A stretch of DNA of 64,000 nucleotides from Lichina pygmaea. Lineage: Eukaryota > Ascomycota > Lichinomycetes > Lichinales > Lichinaceae. This document shows positions 36,543-47,560 of the stretch, in pieces (the stretch's first letter is position 1; every line of letters begins with the position of its first letter). A program made the translations under genes and the position numbers. Location: assembly GCA_963422465.1 (NCBI GenBank), contig OY730174.1, positions 124,001 through 188,000 of the forward strand. The letters run 5' to 3'. The notes beneath the pieces were generated by a model, which saw only the letters and a program-made list of their open reading frames with translations, did not search any database and was not told where the DNA came from.

Positions 36543-38010
36543 TTACGCTCCCCCCGCTGTTGATCGCCGCGGCTCGGACTGGCCGTTCCTCTCCTTGACC
36601 AGTCGGAGGACCTCAAAGGCGACCTCGACGGCGATCAGCACGATGATCATCCATTCCAAGGTCAGGCCGTGCTTCTCGCTCAGTCGCTCACGCAGCACGC
36701 TGGCAATCTCCTGCGCGTAGTCCATCTTCGTGTTGAGCACCTTGATCCGGATCCCGACGTCCAGGGCTCGGCCGACCTGCTCGTAGTAGCCCTCGAGCCC
36801 CAGCTCGTGTCGGCTGTCCCAGAAGATGTCCGGCAACGAGTCCGTCAGCTCCGAGTACAGATTCAGCTGGGCCCGCAGGCTCAGCAGCTGGCCCGTCTTC
36901 CGCAGGATGACGGACCGCGTGAACGGCAGACGGGACCCCTTCGAAAGTAGGGTCGGGATCGATCTGGTCGACTCGAAATAGTTGCTCAAGAGCGTTTCTA
37001 GGACCGCAAGCTTGGTCGACCTGGCCAGGCCGGACGAGAACGCAATCTTGACGAGGACCTCGTTGACTTTACTATCCTTGAGCGCGCTATTCTCCGCAGA
37101 CGAAGCCTTCTCGTCTTCCTGCGTCAATCGATCTCTCGGCCCAACGTTCGGCCCCCCAGCCTGACCATTCATCGGCGCATTCGTTCCCACGACGATCGTG
37201 TCTCCTTTGATCGTACAGTACTCTTTCGTGTCGTCTTCGATGTAATCAAGGTCTTCGGTCTCGATCTGATCGAAGTGAGGCCCGCGAGCTGCCGGCGCCA
37301 AGATGCTCTCGACGAGCGTTGATGCGAATCCTTCAGGTACATTCCAGGCGACGACGGTGCCAGACGGGAATATAAAGGTGTCACCGTTATCGTGCGGTCC
37401 AGGAGGAGCGTTTCCGTTGTGCGTTCTCGTCCAGGCCGATCGTGAGAACTCGACATGTACGACCTGGGGATATAGACTTGTCCTTCGAGGATCGATCTGG
37501 AATCCTCTGGCCTGAAGGATCTTGACCACAGTGGGCAGGTCAAATTGCTCAGCTACACAATAGGCTCGGACTCTCTGACACCACCATCAGCTCAACCTGG
37601 TTGATGCTTGACAAGCGACGACGCACCTTCGTCTGAGGCTGACCCTGCGAAATCGCGGACCGGGGGAGTAATCCATCCCGAGACATCTGAGCCTCGACGG
37701 CGACCTGTCGTAGCGATGATTGCACGGGCCTTGACCGCGATTTCTTTCTCTTCTCCTTGGGCGCCTCCGATGCTGGTGCGGCTCCATTTGAGCGGGACAT
37801 CTGGTCTTCCTCGGCCAAAGCAGAACCAGAAGAGAAAGTCCTGCTCCGAGGTAGCTGTCGAAGCGCTCGTAGTGTGCGTGAAGTTTCTCCCGAAAATCGA
37901 CAAGCGCAACACCGCGGTCTCTCCATAGCCTGCCTGTAATGTCGTCCGTACATCTTGAGCCCCATCCCGGCTGCCATTCCTGACGACCAGGGGCCAGACC
38001 TGACAAGCAT
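36543..38010 (-). CDS. Mitochondrial DUF155 protein (RMND1/Mrx10-like)
   Basis: Two exons, 38010-37627 and 37574-36543, give 471 residues. The 52-nt intron (GTGCGT donor, TGTCAG acceptor, phase 0) rebuilds K-R-V-R-A-Y-C-V-A-E-Q-F-D-L, the DUF155 opening. Residues 1-~65 are Arg-rich with R-S-R-T-F-S-S-G, a typical mitochondrial presequence. DUF155 runs from ~128 to ~440 and includes L-Y-P-Q-V-V-H-V, W-N-V-P-E-G, L-A-R-S-T-K-L-A-V-L-E, L-N-L-Y-S-E-L-T-D-S-L-P-D-I-F-W and L-N-T-K-M-D-Y. A single membrane helix lies at ~434-454 near the C-terminus. The family includes human RMND1 and yeast Mrx10 (YDR282C), which are inner-membrane proteins linked to mitochondrial ribosomes and translation. The presequence separates it from the cytosolic Rmd1/Rmd8 branch. 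Confidence 0.87.
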
Positions 38011-38346
38011 ACCTTTGGCCAGCGTAAACTTGAGGGAAAAGACCTAGTTAACGGCTCCTTCCCTCACGTACGAGTAGGTTGTTGACTTTAGGGCGTCATC
38101 GCTTATGTAAGCGCCTCCCGTTTACCGACGGCCCCTTTCACCCCCACGATCCCCTCTAAAAAAGTTCGCTCAAGCTTTTTGTTCGACTTCATACCAGGTA
38201 CTCGTACAGCACGTCCGGAGCGGTAAGGGAATCTGTTTCCCAGCATCATTCAACACAGCTCCATCCACGCCGCAGAAGCTTGCAACTGACCCGGAATAGC
38301 CGAGCCTCATTCGATACCGATCGTGACCTCAATTGAGCGCTTCTCG
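38011..38346. promoter_or_regulatory. Shared divergent promoter, Mrx10-like / PDB1
   Basis: Two nuclear genes for mitochondrial proteins start 336 bp apart in opposite directions. The interval therefore holds both promoters. An A/T-rich patch (CTAAAAAAGTTC) lies at 38156-38167. No specific site was recognised. Confidence 0.55.
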
Positions 38347-40005
38347 ATGTCAGCACGAAGCCGGCTGCTGCGGCCCACGTCAAGGGCATTATCCAGTCCA
38401 TTCCTCAGACCCCAGTGCATCAGGCCTGCACCAGCGATACTCGGCAGTATCTCGCCATGGAGACAGCAGAGAGCATACGCGACCCCGAGCGGCGCCAAGG
38501 AGGTGGCCGTGCGAGACGCCTTGAATGAGGCGCTGGCCGAAGAGCTCGAGAGGGACGAGCAGGTCTTCGTCCTCGGCGAAGAGGTCGCGCAGTACAACGG
38601 AGCGTGAGTTGACACACACATGGCACACTATCAGCCACGCCTGACTTCCGCCGATGCTCGTTGTATGATGCCTGCTGACCTTCGTCGTAGGTACAAGGTC
38701 ACGCGCGGCCTGCTGGATCGCTTTGGGGAGAAGCGGGTCATCGATAGTCCCATCACCGAAGCTGGATTTGCTGGCCTGACCGTCGGAGCAGCACTGGCGG
38801 GCTTAAAACCGGTTGTACGTCTACGCCGTCGAGGATCTGTGGGAAACACCTAATCTGATATTGGGACGCCAGTGCGAATTCATGACGTTCAACTTCGCCA
38901 TGCAGGCAATCGACCAGATCATCAACTCGGCCGCCAAGACACTGTACATGTCTGGCGGCATTCAGGCCTGCAACATCACCTTCCGGGGACCCAACGGCTT
39001 CGCGTCCGGTGTGGCCGCGCAGCATTCGCAAGACTACACTGCGTGGTACGGAGGCATCCCCGGTCTCAAGGTAGTTAGCCCTTGGAGCTCCGAGGATGCC
39101 AAGGGCCTACTTAAGGCTGCCATCCGGGATCCAAACCCAGTCGTGGTGCTGGAGAACGAGTGAGTCAAGACGAGCTGGCTCGCGCACGTGATGCAGCCTC
39201 GGAAGACACTGACAGCGGTGGGCCATCAGACTTCTGTACGGGCAGAACTTTCCCATGAGTGAGGAGGCGCAACGGAGCGACTTTGTTCTTCCTGTGGGTG
39301 GCACTCAGCTGTTTCACGCCTCGGTCCGCTTCCCCGCCAGTCATGACGCTGACAAAACGGGCGAGACAGTTTGGCAAGGCCAAGATTGAACGAGCAGGCA
39401 AGGATATCACGTTCGTGACGCTCTCCCGATGTGTGGGCCAGACATTGGTGGCGGCCGAGCAACTCAAGTCGAAGTTTGGCGTCGAAGCGGAAGTGATCAA
39501 CCTGCGATCCGTCAAACCCATGGATGTCGAGGCCATCATCACCTCAGTCAAGAAGACACATCGTCTGGTCGTCGTCGAGTCGGGCTTCCCCAGCTTTGGC
39601 GTTGGGGCTGAGATCCTAGCGCTGGCGATGGAGTATATGTTTGATTACCTGGACGAGCCGGCCGCGCGGATAACAGGTGCCGAGGTTCCCACACCTTACG
39701 GTATGTCACCTCTCCCATGCCCGTGATTGAGCCTCCAACTTTTGCCGCCCTTTCACCTCCTATGCCGCATGCTGTCCTCTGCTTGTGTCGAGAGTTGCCA
39801 TCTCGCCTCTTGCTGTTACTGTCGTCGTATCATGCACGACACTACATCAGGTTGGATCTATACCCACAGCCATGTTCAGAATCTGCTCAAACCACCTCTT
39901 GGTCTTGACCATACTGACAGCTCCACAGCTCAGAATCTTGAGAACATGTCTTTCCCCTCAGAGGATCTGATTGCGGATTATACGGCGAGGTTGCTGCGGG
40001 TATAG
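38347..40005 (+). CDS. PDB1: Pyruvate dehydrogenase E1 component, beta subunit, mitochondrial
   Basis: Six exons give 379 residues, the normal length: 38347-38603, 38691-38814, 38873-39159, 39230-39293, 39370-39700 and 39929-40005. All phases close. Residues 1-~38 are an Arg/Ser-rich presequence ending in R-A-Y-A-T. Mature features are [31 protein letters not shown] (thiamine diphosphate site), [22 protein letters not shown], the A-Q-H-S-Q loop, and the C-terminal transketolase domain with [10 protein letters not shown]. With the alpha subunit it decarboxylates pyruvate and feeds the E2 lipoyl domain, making acetyl-CoA in the matrix. Exon 4 is only 64 nt. Canonical donors and acceptors are used throughout. 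Confidence 0.97.
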
Positions 40006-41093
40006 AGGCCATTTCCAGTACAAGTTCATCTTGGTGTTAAGCCTTTGTGATTATTTTTTCTGTACAGGACGTGTCCAAGAATCTTGTATTTTCCATCTGA
40101 GTGCAACTTTACATCCCCGCCAGAGATTCTGCCAACAGCTGAGGGTCCACCTGGCCAATGTCAAGGGGCATCTCTTCTGTCTGCTACTGTCTGTACTGTA
40201 CAGTGCTCCCTTCCCCTGCCCAAGTGTTTGTATACCAGCGCAGATGATGGTTGATCTGCGGGAAACACATTCATTGGGCTTATCATCATCAGATGCATCA
40301 ATAGATTGGAGATCTTTGGATTGGGCCGAACATGTAGGATTGATCCTCTTTATTTCAGTCACTGAATTCAAGATTTCCCCTCCCTATTGCATGTACCACC
40401 TCTTCCTGCTCCACATATGTATATGTTGCATGCATCATCATCCCCATCAAGACCTGCATTTTCCAGAACCTTGTCTTGTCTCACACAGTGTGCCTTACCA
40501 TCTCCAAGATAATGTTGTTGTCCAGTCATCACCATCCTCGTTCTCATCCTCATGTCCTAGTTTAGTTTCCCTCTTTCTCTTGATCATTGACTCTCCCTGC
40601 TGCAGTGAGAACTCAGCTGCATGTGTTCTTGTAGGTGCTCATCTCCATCGTCAAGAGTATTCGCCTGGTGATGATCGTGGCACATGTATCAGTATTGACC
40701 AAAGGAATCAAGTCTTGTTAAGTGATTTCTTACCCAAAGGTTCACCGCTCTCCTCCTCACTGTCGGAATAGAATAGATAAAACAAGATGGAACAAAGTCA
40801 GCAGTGGAGTCTCCTCAAGATCTTGGACCTGACAAATAAAATGCTTCTGCTTGTCTTGGTCTGAGGCTGCGGGAGGGGTTTATCTTTGGCCCGAACCCTG
40901 TATTTTGGTCTGAGAGCATGCACGAAAGCTAGGTCACGTGGGCAGGCTTCTGATACCCTTCCACGCCTACTCGTAGATGAAGAGCTCCCATGTATGAAGC
41001 TTCCGAAGAAGAAATACCCGCACAACACAAGGATCTGCAGTTTGCTGATCTAACGAAGAGGCGCGTCTTACAGGATGCGCCAGGCAGCAGGAG
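40006..41093. other. Intergenic, no gene seen
   Basis: About 1.1 kb, AT- and CT-rich on the plus strand, with several CATCATC strings near 40434-40445. Open frames here are composition artefacts with no family features. The right end should be the VPS41 promoter. Confidence 0.6.
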
Positions 41094-44000
41094 ATGAATG
41101 CGGCCGACGACGATGAGAAGCTAGACCGACGTCACAAGAAAGATGACGAGTACCAGGAAGAGGACGATGAAGAGGAGGAGGACGACGACGAGGAAGACGA
41201 CGCCGACGACGACGACGACGACGATGAAGTTGACGAAGAAGAACCGATCCTCAAGTACGCAAGGGTCACTGAACGCCTGGGAGGAGTGTACAGAGCAGGC
41301 GACGCCACAAGTTCTTCCTTGGTTCTGGGCGACAAGATGGTATGCTGTCACGCGCTACGTTGCCCGAGCTCCGTCGCCTTCCTTTTGTCTTCTTGCAGAC
41401 GGTGGGCTGAGAGATGTTCATAGTTCATAGGAACGCACAACGGGAACATAGTAAGTGTGGCGCAGACTTGACAGCCTCACTGAAGCTGTTCTCACCGCGG
41501 TCTCAAGCATATCTATTCGATACCATCGTTCCAATTACTACAGGGCTACCATGCACATGGCGCCTCCGTTACGGCTCTGTCGGTTTCTCCTTTTAGATTT
41601 CTGGATCGGGACTCCGCCGCAGAAGCGATTTCAGATAGCCGCTCGCCCAAACCGACGACCAGCCAGAAAACCGGTCAGGGCGCTCAACGTGCATCCCTGC
41701 CTCCCATCAGGTCGAATCAGATACATATCGCGAGCTGTTCAATCGACGGCAACGTGTGCATTGCCAGTCTCATCGACAACAAAGACGTGCAGGTTCGAAA
41801 CTTTGGCCGCCCTCTGAACGCCGTCTGCCTCTCTCCCCAGTACAAGACCGACCGCTCCTATCTTTCCGGCGGCTTGGCGGGGAAGTTGACGCTCACAACC
41901 GGAGGGAAATCAGGCACGAGCTCTGCTACGAAATCCGTAGGAGCGTCGTCTTCTGGTTCGGGATGGCTAGGCGCACTCGGATTGGGTACGAATGACGCCA
42001 AGGATGTTGTTCTTCACTCCGGAGAGGGAGCTATCAGCACCATCAAGTGGTCCTGGACCGGGCGATTTGTGGTTTGGGTCAACGAAAAGGGCATCAAGAT
42101 ACTGCGGTCGAACGTTGGTCTCGAGAGCGCAGACTCGGATATGGCGTGGAAACGTATAGGCCATGTCGATCGCCCGACGGGCCCCGGATGGGAAGAGATG
42201 AGCGCCGTGTGGAAGAGCCGTGTGGAGTGGATTGACCAGGAGGCGCTTGATCCGGAAGAAGAGTATCATATGAATGACCACAGACGGCCAGGCACGACAA
42301 GTCAAAGCAAGGCGCAGGAAATCAAGAGCTTGGCGGGAGATGCGTCACGGTCTAGAAAGCCGGAAAAGGTGGTGGTAGGCTGGGGTGGTACCGTCTGGGT
42401 CATACACATTCATCCTGGGAGGCCCGGGTTCGGAAGGGACGTGGGAGAGAAGATTCAGCCCCGGGCAGAGATCGTCACCTTGTGAGTAGCGGAAACTCGC
42501 AAAGCGACATCATCGAGCGGAACTCTGACGGCTGCAGAAAGCGGTTCGACGACTGCATCGTTTCCGGCTTGTCGCTGTTGACGCCGACGATGCTCGCTGT
42601 GCTTACGTATGTGGTGGAAGACGAGGCTGTTGAGGATCGAATCTCGGCCAACGGCAGTCCCAATACCGACACTTCCAGGTCTGGCAAGAGAAATGTGCCG
42701 GCAGATCACCCTGGAGCAAGACGTCGATTTGCGGTGCAACCGGAGCTGAGACTAATAGATCTAGCCCTCCCGGATGAAGACGCCGTGCTGGCGGCCGACT
42801 CGCTGAACGTCAGCCGTTTCAACAACCTATCACCGGGTGACTACCATCTGAGCATCGTACCCCGTCCTCAAAGCCAGGCGGCGACTTTAACCCTCCGAAG
42901 CCGTTTCGAAGGCATGGGCGGCGATCTGCTGATGGCTGGGCTCCGAGCTACGCAGAAGTTTGGCTCGACGATGAGCGTCCGAAGCGAAGAAGGGACGACA
43001 GAGACGGCCGGCAGCGGGCCTGGTCTTCGCATATCGGAATCCACCGAACACAGCGGCACTTCTCAGGCAGGAGCCCGACTAAAGTCCGCACCTCCAATAG
43101 CCGTCGCTCCCGGCCCAAAGATCTACATTTTCAGCCCGTATGACTGCATCGTTGCCTCAAAGCGAGACCGCCGCGATCATCTGCAATGGCTCCTCGACTC
43201 CGAGAGATACCCCGACGCTTGGCAACTGCTCGACGAGAACCCCGAACTCCTGTCTTCGTCGTCCCAGTCCTCTCGTGCGTCTGAACCTTCAACTCCTCCG
43301 CAACGTCGTGTTGGCCACGACGCGGATGACAGCATCGCAACGTCGCCAGTCAGCGTGACATCTCACTCTGTAGCGGAGAAGGAGAAGCGTCGGATCGGAG
43401 AGGAGTGGATCAAGCAACGTGTCAAAGCCGGGGACTGGGCCGGTGCGGGTGCCGTGTGCGGCAAGGTCCTGGGCACTTCCTCGCGGTGGGAACAGTGGGT
43501 ATGGGTGTTTGCGCAGGCGGCGAAGTTTGAAGAGATTACACCCTTTATCCCGGTCAATCAGATCCAACCACGCCTACCGCCCTTGGTGTACGAATACGTC
43601 TTGGGTCATTACATCACGCGTGACCCGGTACGGTTGAAGGAGCTGCTGCACTTGTGGCCAGCCGAGCTGTTCGACGTCAAGACCATCACCGATGCGATCA
43701 GCGTCCGATTAAGATCGGGCGAAGTCCGCGAGGATACCGTCCAAGGAGCCGAGCGGGGCCGGGACTGGCGAATCCTCACCGAGGCCCTAGCAGAGCTCCT
43801 GGTGGCCGACTCGAAGCCGCGAGAAGCGCTCTTCTTCTACATGCGTCTGAGAGACGCAGACTCGGTCATGAAGCTCATCCGGGAGTACCATCTCCTCGAC
43901 GCTGTCTCGGACGATATCGGACGCTTCCTTCAGCTCCGGCTGGACACTACAAGCAAACGGACGGCCTCCGTGGTCGAGGTCGAAGAAACCACTTCCGAGG

Positions 44001-45197
44001 CCATATCTCTGCTGACCAAAGACGCGATACAAGGGACGGTCCGGCCGGCCACGGTGGTCCGGCAGCTTCAGGACCAAGGCCTAGGTCTTCTGCTCTTCCT
44101 CTACCTGCGGGCATTGTGGCGGACGGAAAACGAGTCCTCCACCAGGGACCGAACCGGAACGCTCGGCGCCCGCGAGATGTCACTGGTGGACGACTTTGGC
44201 GATACCATGGTCGAGCTGTTTGCGGAGTACGATCGACCACTCTTGCTTCAGTTCTTGAAACAGTCGCAGTCCTATACGTTCGAGAAGGTCAGTCTCATTC
44301 CTTGCTACCGGCGACTCTTGCTCATACATCGTCCGGCCAGTCCTGTGTCGTCTGCGAGCGCAGGGAGTACATCCCAGAGCTTGTCTACCTCTTCTCAAAG
44401 ACCGGAGACACCAAACGCGCGCTGTTTCTCATCATCGACAAGCTCGAAGACGTCTCGCAAGCAATCTCCTTTGCCAAGTCGCAGGATGATGTAGACCTCT
44501 GGGACGATCTGCTAGACTACTCGATGGATAAGCCACCGTTCATCCGAGGTCTTCTCGAAGAGGTCGGCACCGCGATAGATCCCGTCAAGCTCGTACGCCG
44601 CATCCCGGAAGGTCTCGAGATCGAGGGGCTGAAGAACGGCATAAGCAAGATGCTGAAGGAATTCGAGCTACAACACAGCATAGGCGAGGGAGTGGCCAAG
44701 ATCCTGCGAAGTGAAGTCGCGCACGCCATGGAGACTTCGCGTGCCCGGCTGAATCGTGGAATCAAAGTCGACGTTGGGCATAGAGGCCAGAAAGGCTCGC
44801 ACGGCAAGGCTGGAGGCAGTCAACTGGACGCGCATGGGCTCTCGCGCCATTTCCGTTGCGATCATTGCGGCAAGGAGCTGCCTGAGTACGGTATGATTCT
44901 CATCTACATGGCCCTTTTAGGGACGACGCTAAAGGATGCCTGATACCCTTAGAGACGGATATGCTCATAGGATTCGCCTGCGAGCATGTCTTCCATCTGA
45001 CTTGCCTGCGCAAGCTGCAGGTCCAGAAACACCCTAACCTTCAAAGTATTGATCTTGCCAGTGCCGCCGTTGACGACGGCGACGGACAAGGGTCTCGCAC
45101 CGTCGGTGCAAAAGTCACTCGGGCCAGGATCTTGCGAGACGTCTTTGCCGATGGCTGTCCGTTGTCTCTTCACGCGACACAGGATGCCGCCCGATAG
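41094..45197 (+). CDS. VPS41: Vps41, HOPS complex subunit
   Basis: Six exons give 1263 residues: 41094-41339, 41424-41450, 41508-42481, 42538-44287, 44341-44890 and 44953-45197. The second exon is a 27-nt microexon coding F-I-G-T-H-N-G-N-I, which joins L-G-D-K-M to H-I-Y-S-I-P-S-F-Q, both conserved in the propeller. An acidic run fills residues ~10-45. A WD40-like beta-propeller spans ~50-460 (S-I-D-G-N-V-C-I-A-S, F-G-R-P-L-N-A-V, S-G-G-L-A-G-K-L). The alpha-solenoid/CHCR region follows, with E-Y-V-L-G-H-Y-I and a clathrin-like repeat. A C-terminal RING-H2-like motif lies at ~1172-1202 (C-D-H-C-G-K ... F-A-C-E-H-V-F-H-L-T-C-L). Vps41 tethers late endosomes and AP-3 vesicles to the vacuole through the Rab Ypt7. 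The microexon's acceptor at 41423 is TAG; the next acceptor (41507) is the less usual AAG. Confidence 0.94.
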
Positions 45198-46116
45198 GAT
45201 GCTCTCCGACGTGTCCTCGTCTCGTGGTGCTCTAAGACGCTGTTCCCTAGGAACAGCGTCCACATTTCTCATCAGCAACCAGTGCATGGCTGGGACTGCA
45301 GTCTGTCGGCGCTTTCTTTCCAGGGGCTTGGTGGCATCTCTTCGCAACATAGCTGTCTCAAAGTCAACGGAAGCAGCCATTGTCTCATGTACTGCTTTCA
45401 AGTCTCTTGCCTATCCTGAGGGTCGTAGGCACCGTCCCACAACAGCCGTCAATGCCTTGGATGTGCAAAGATCTCACCACCTCACAGCAGAGCCCGTTGA
45501 TGGAGTGATTCCTACCGCCGTGACGCCGATTGATGAAGACCATGGACTGATCCAGGCCAGCGATGTGCGAAACCCGTTGCCAGCCCATCACGGCCGTCAG
45601 CATAGTTGCTGGGATGCAAAACGTGATAGATCAAGCCCGGATCGTAGAACCGGAATGGAGCAAAAGCATCTGCATCTATTCACTGTTTATAATGCCAGTT
45701 CCGTGAAAGCCGAGCCATCATGTCTCGCACTTTGAGTCATCCGCTGATTTTCCATCCATCCCGAGGCCATGCTAGCATCAACAATCCCCTGATCTTGAGT
45801 TGAAACCAGTGGGACAAAACAGATCGGATACGCTCCGTGGTCGTCAAAGCAGCCCGTGGCATAATTGCACCAACTGATTACCGTTGACGAGCGTTTCCCG
45901 CCATCCTACACAAGCCACAAAGGACGATCCACCCTCGTCAGTCCTCCTCTCCTCCTCCGCACCATTCACGCCGTTTGAGCCCCTTGCCCGTTGCGGCTCT
46001 TCCAGTCTCGAATTTCACGCCATCCACGAAATCGTCCGTCTGCGATCCAGATTACGTGATCGGCCCATATAGTCTTGCACCTACAGTTCCCACAGGGTTC
46101 GGTGACGTCGTGCAAG
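45198..46116. other. Intergenic, no gene seen
   Basis: This holds the VPS41 3' UTR with the hairpin at 45236 and the promoter of the secreted-protein gene. One 686-nt open frame (45049-45735) overlaps the end of VPS41 and has no family features, so I do not call it. Confidence 0.55.
45236..45260. terminator. Perfect 11-bp hairpin after VPS41
   Basis: GACGCTGTTCC, a 3-nt loop, then GGAACAGCGTC form a perfect 11-bp inverted repeat 39 nt after the VPS41 stop codon. It lies in the 3' UTR of VPS41. Fungal polymerase II ends do not need such hairpins, so an RNA-structural or DNA-binding role is possible. A chance origin cannot be excluded. Confidence 0.45.
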
Positions 46117-47560
46117 ATGAAGGCCAAGTGGCTTGTCATGGCGGCTGTCGCAGCTCGTGGCATCGGCGGCACCGTCGTTCCGATTGGTAAGCTCACATCT
46201 CGATCAACGCTTGGACGCTCGTTTGGATGGCTTGGTCGGATGCCGTACTTAGCAGCTTCGACTGACGACTGCTTCTGTTGTTCAGCAGATCGTGGTCCCG
46301 ACGGTGTCCATCTCAGTAAGTTAGAAGGCTAGAGGGACCGGATATTTTTCTTCGTCGTCATACCGTTCAATGTCTCTAAAGTGCATCTCGGACCTTTTCT
46401 TGGTGGAGAAAATCTCCCTGAGAAATGTTTGAGAGTGCATGATGAGCTCCACATCTTTGAGCTGCCAAGCTGATCGGCACTATACCGGTAGGCGAGGAAA
46501 AGAGCAGTCCATGTGGATTAGCATCCACCGGCGGTGACGTGTCGATTGCCGGTGAAAGCACGTCTCTCGATCACTGCGTTGCCTCGCACACGCAGACGTC
46601 GCAGGGAAACGTTCATGTTGTCGAGACGGCTGTACCGTTGGCTATTTGGGCCCCTGAAGAGGCTTTTACTCTCAACGTCCAGAGCTCGAGTCCATCGCAA
46701 GCCGAATCTACCACTGAGGATTCGGACTCGAACTCCGCACAGTCTCCCGACGCAACTCAGAGCTTTGAAGATGGCGAAGGCAATCGATGCGGGTCTGCTG
46801 AGCCAGTGGTTCCGACAATCGTCAACGACTCGTGTGCGGAGTACGGCGACGTGACGGCCGTTGCGCTCTCTCAGTCGAGGTCAGACTACCCTTCTCCCCC
46901 CTTTCAATCAAACAGCACAAGCTCAAGGTTTGGAAAAGCCTTGGACTAGCTTCAGCGCCCTCTGTGGAAGAAAGCTCGGCCAGTCCGGCGGCAACCCCCT
47001 TGCCAGTACTGCCTTCGGAGGATGACACGCTCACCATCGCCCTGCTCAATCTTTCTTCGGCCAAGCTAGCATCGAGTCAGCCTGTGGACGACCAGGCCGT
47101 CTCTCCGACGCCGACTGGAAGTCTGCCACCGTTTGCTGCTCCGTATCCCGTGTCCTCCATGGTGCCGGTCTTCACTCCGGACACCCTCGGCAATGCATAC
47201 GGAGGTGGTTACGAGGGCGTGCCGCTCTCGTACCTTCCCTCGAGTGCAATCTCCACCGGACCAGAGTACTCGGGGATACCGATAGGCTACGAGCCGCTGA
47301 ATTTTTCCACTCTGGCCAATGCCTCTGCGGACGATGCTGCTCGAGGATCTTCGGTCGCAGACAACATGCGCGCCAGCGTTGGCACCGTGCAGGCTCCTGC
47401 GTCCACCCGAGAACTCGGCGATGGCAACTTTACAGGACCGGCCGTCCCTGCCGGTACGGTTGCCGTCTGGACGGGCGAGGGTGCCAGCGGAACCGACCGT
47501 CGAGCCACGACGATGGTGCTTGCCGCCAGAGTCGTCTGTGCTCTGATATGGCTACTGTAG
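46117..47560 (+). CDS. Secreted Ser/Thr-rich protein, possibly GPI-anchored
   Basis: I recognise no family. Exon 1 (46117-46186) codes a signal peptide (M-K-A-K-W-L-V-M-A-A-V-A-A). Exon 2 is tiny (46286 or 46289 to 46315), and exon 3 starts at 46492 after CTGAT and GGTAG. All three are in phase 1. The boundary between exons 3 and 4 is uncertain. The best options are a GTGACG donor at about 46851 with the AAACAG acceptor near 46914, or a GTCAGA donor near 46880. The last exon runs to 47560. The mature part is rich in Ser, Thr, Pro, Ala and Gly with a few N-x-S/T sites. It ends in A-T-T-M-V-L-A-A-R-V-V-C-A-L-I-W-L-L, a hydrophobic tail after a small-residue stretch, as in GPI-anchored wall proteins. 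The role is unknown. Confidence 0.5.

Noticed and set aside
39971-40771. 266-codon open frame downstream of PDB1
   Set aside because: Its composition follows a CT-rich spacer, it starts inside the PDB1 last exon and has no family signal.
45049-45735. 229-codon open frame overlapping the end of VPS41
   Set aside because: It overlaps the last VPS41 exon in another frame and shows no domain, signal peptide or splice support.
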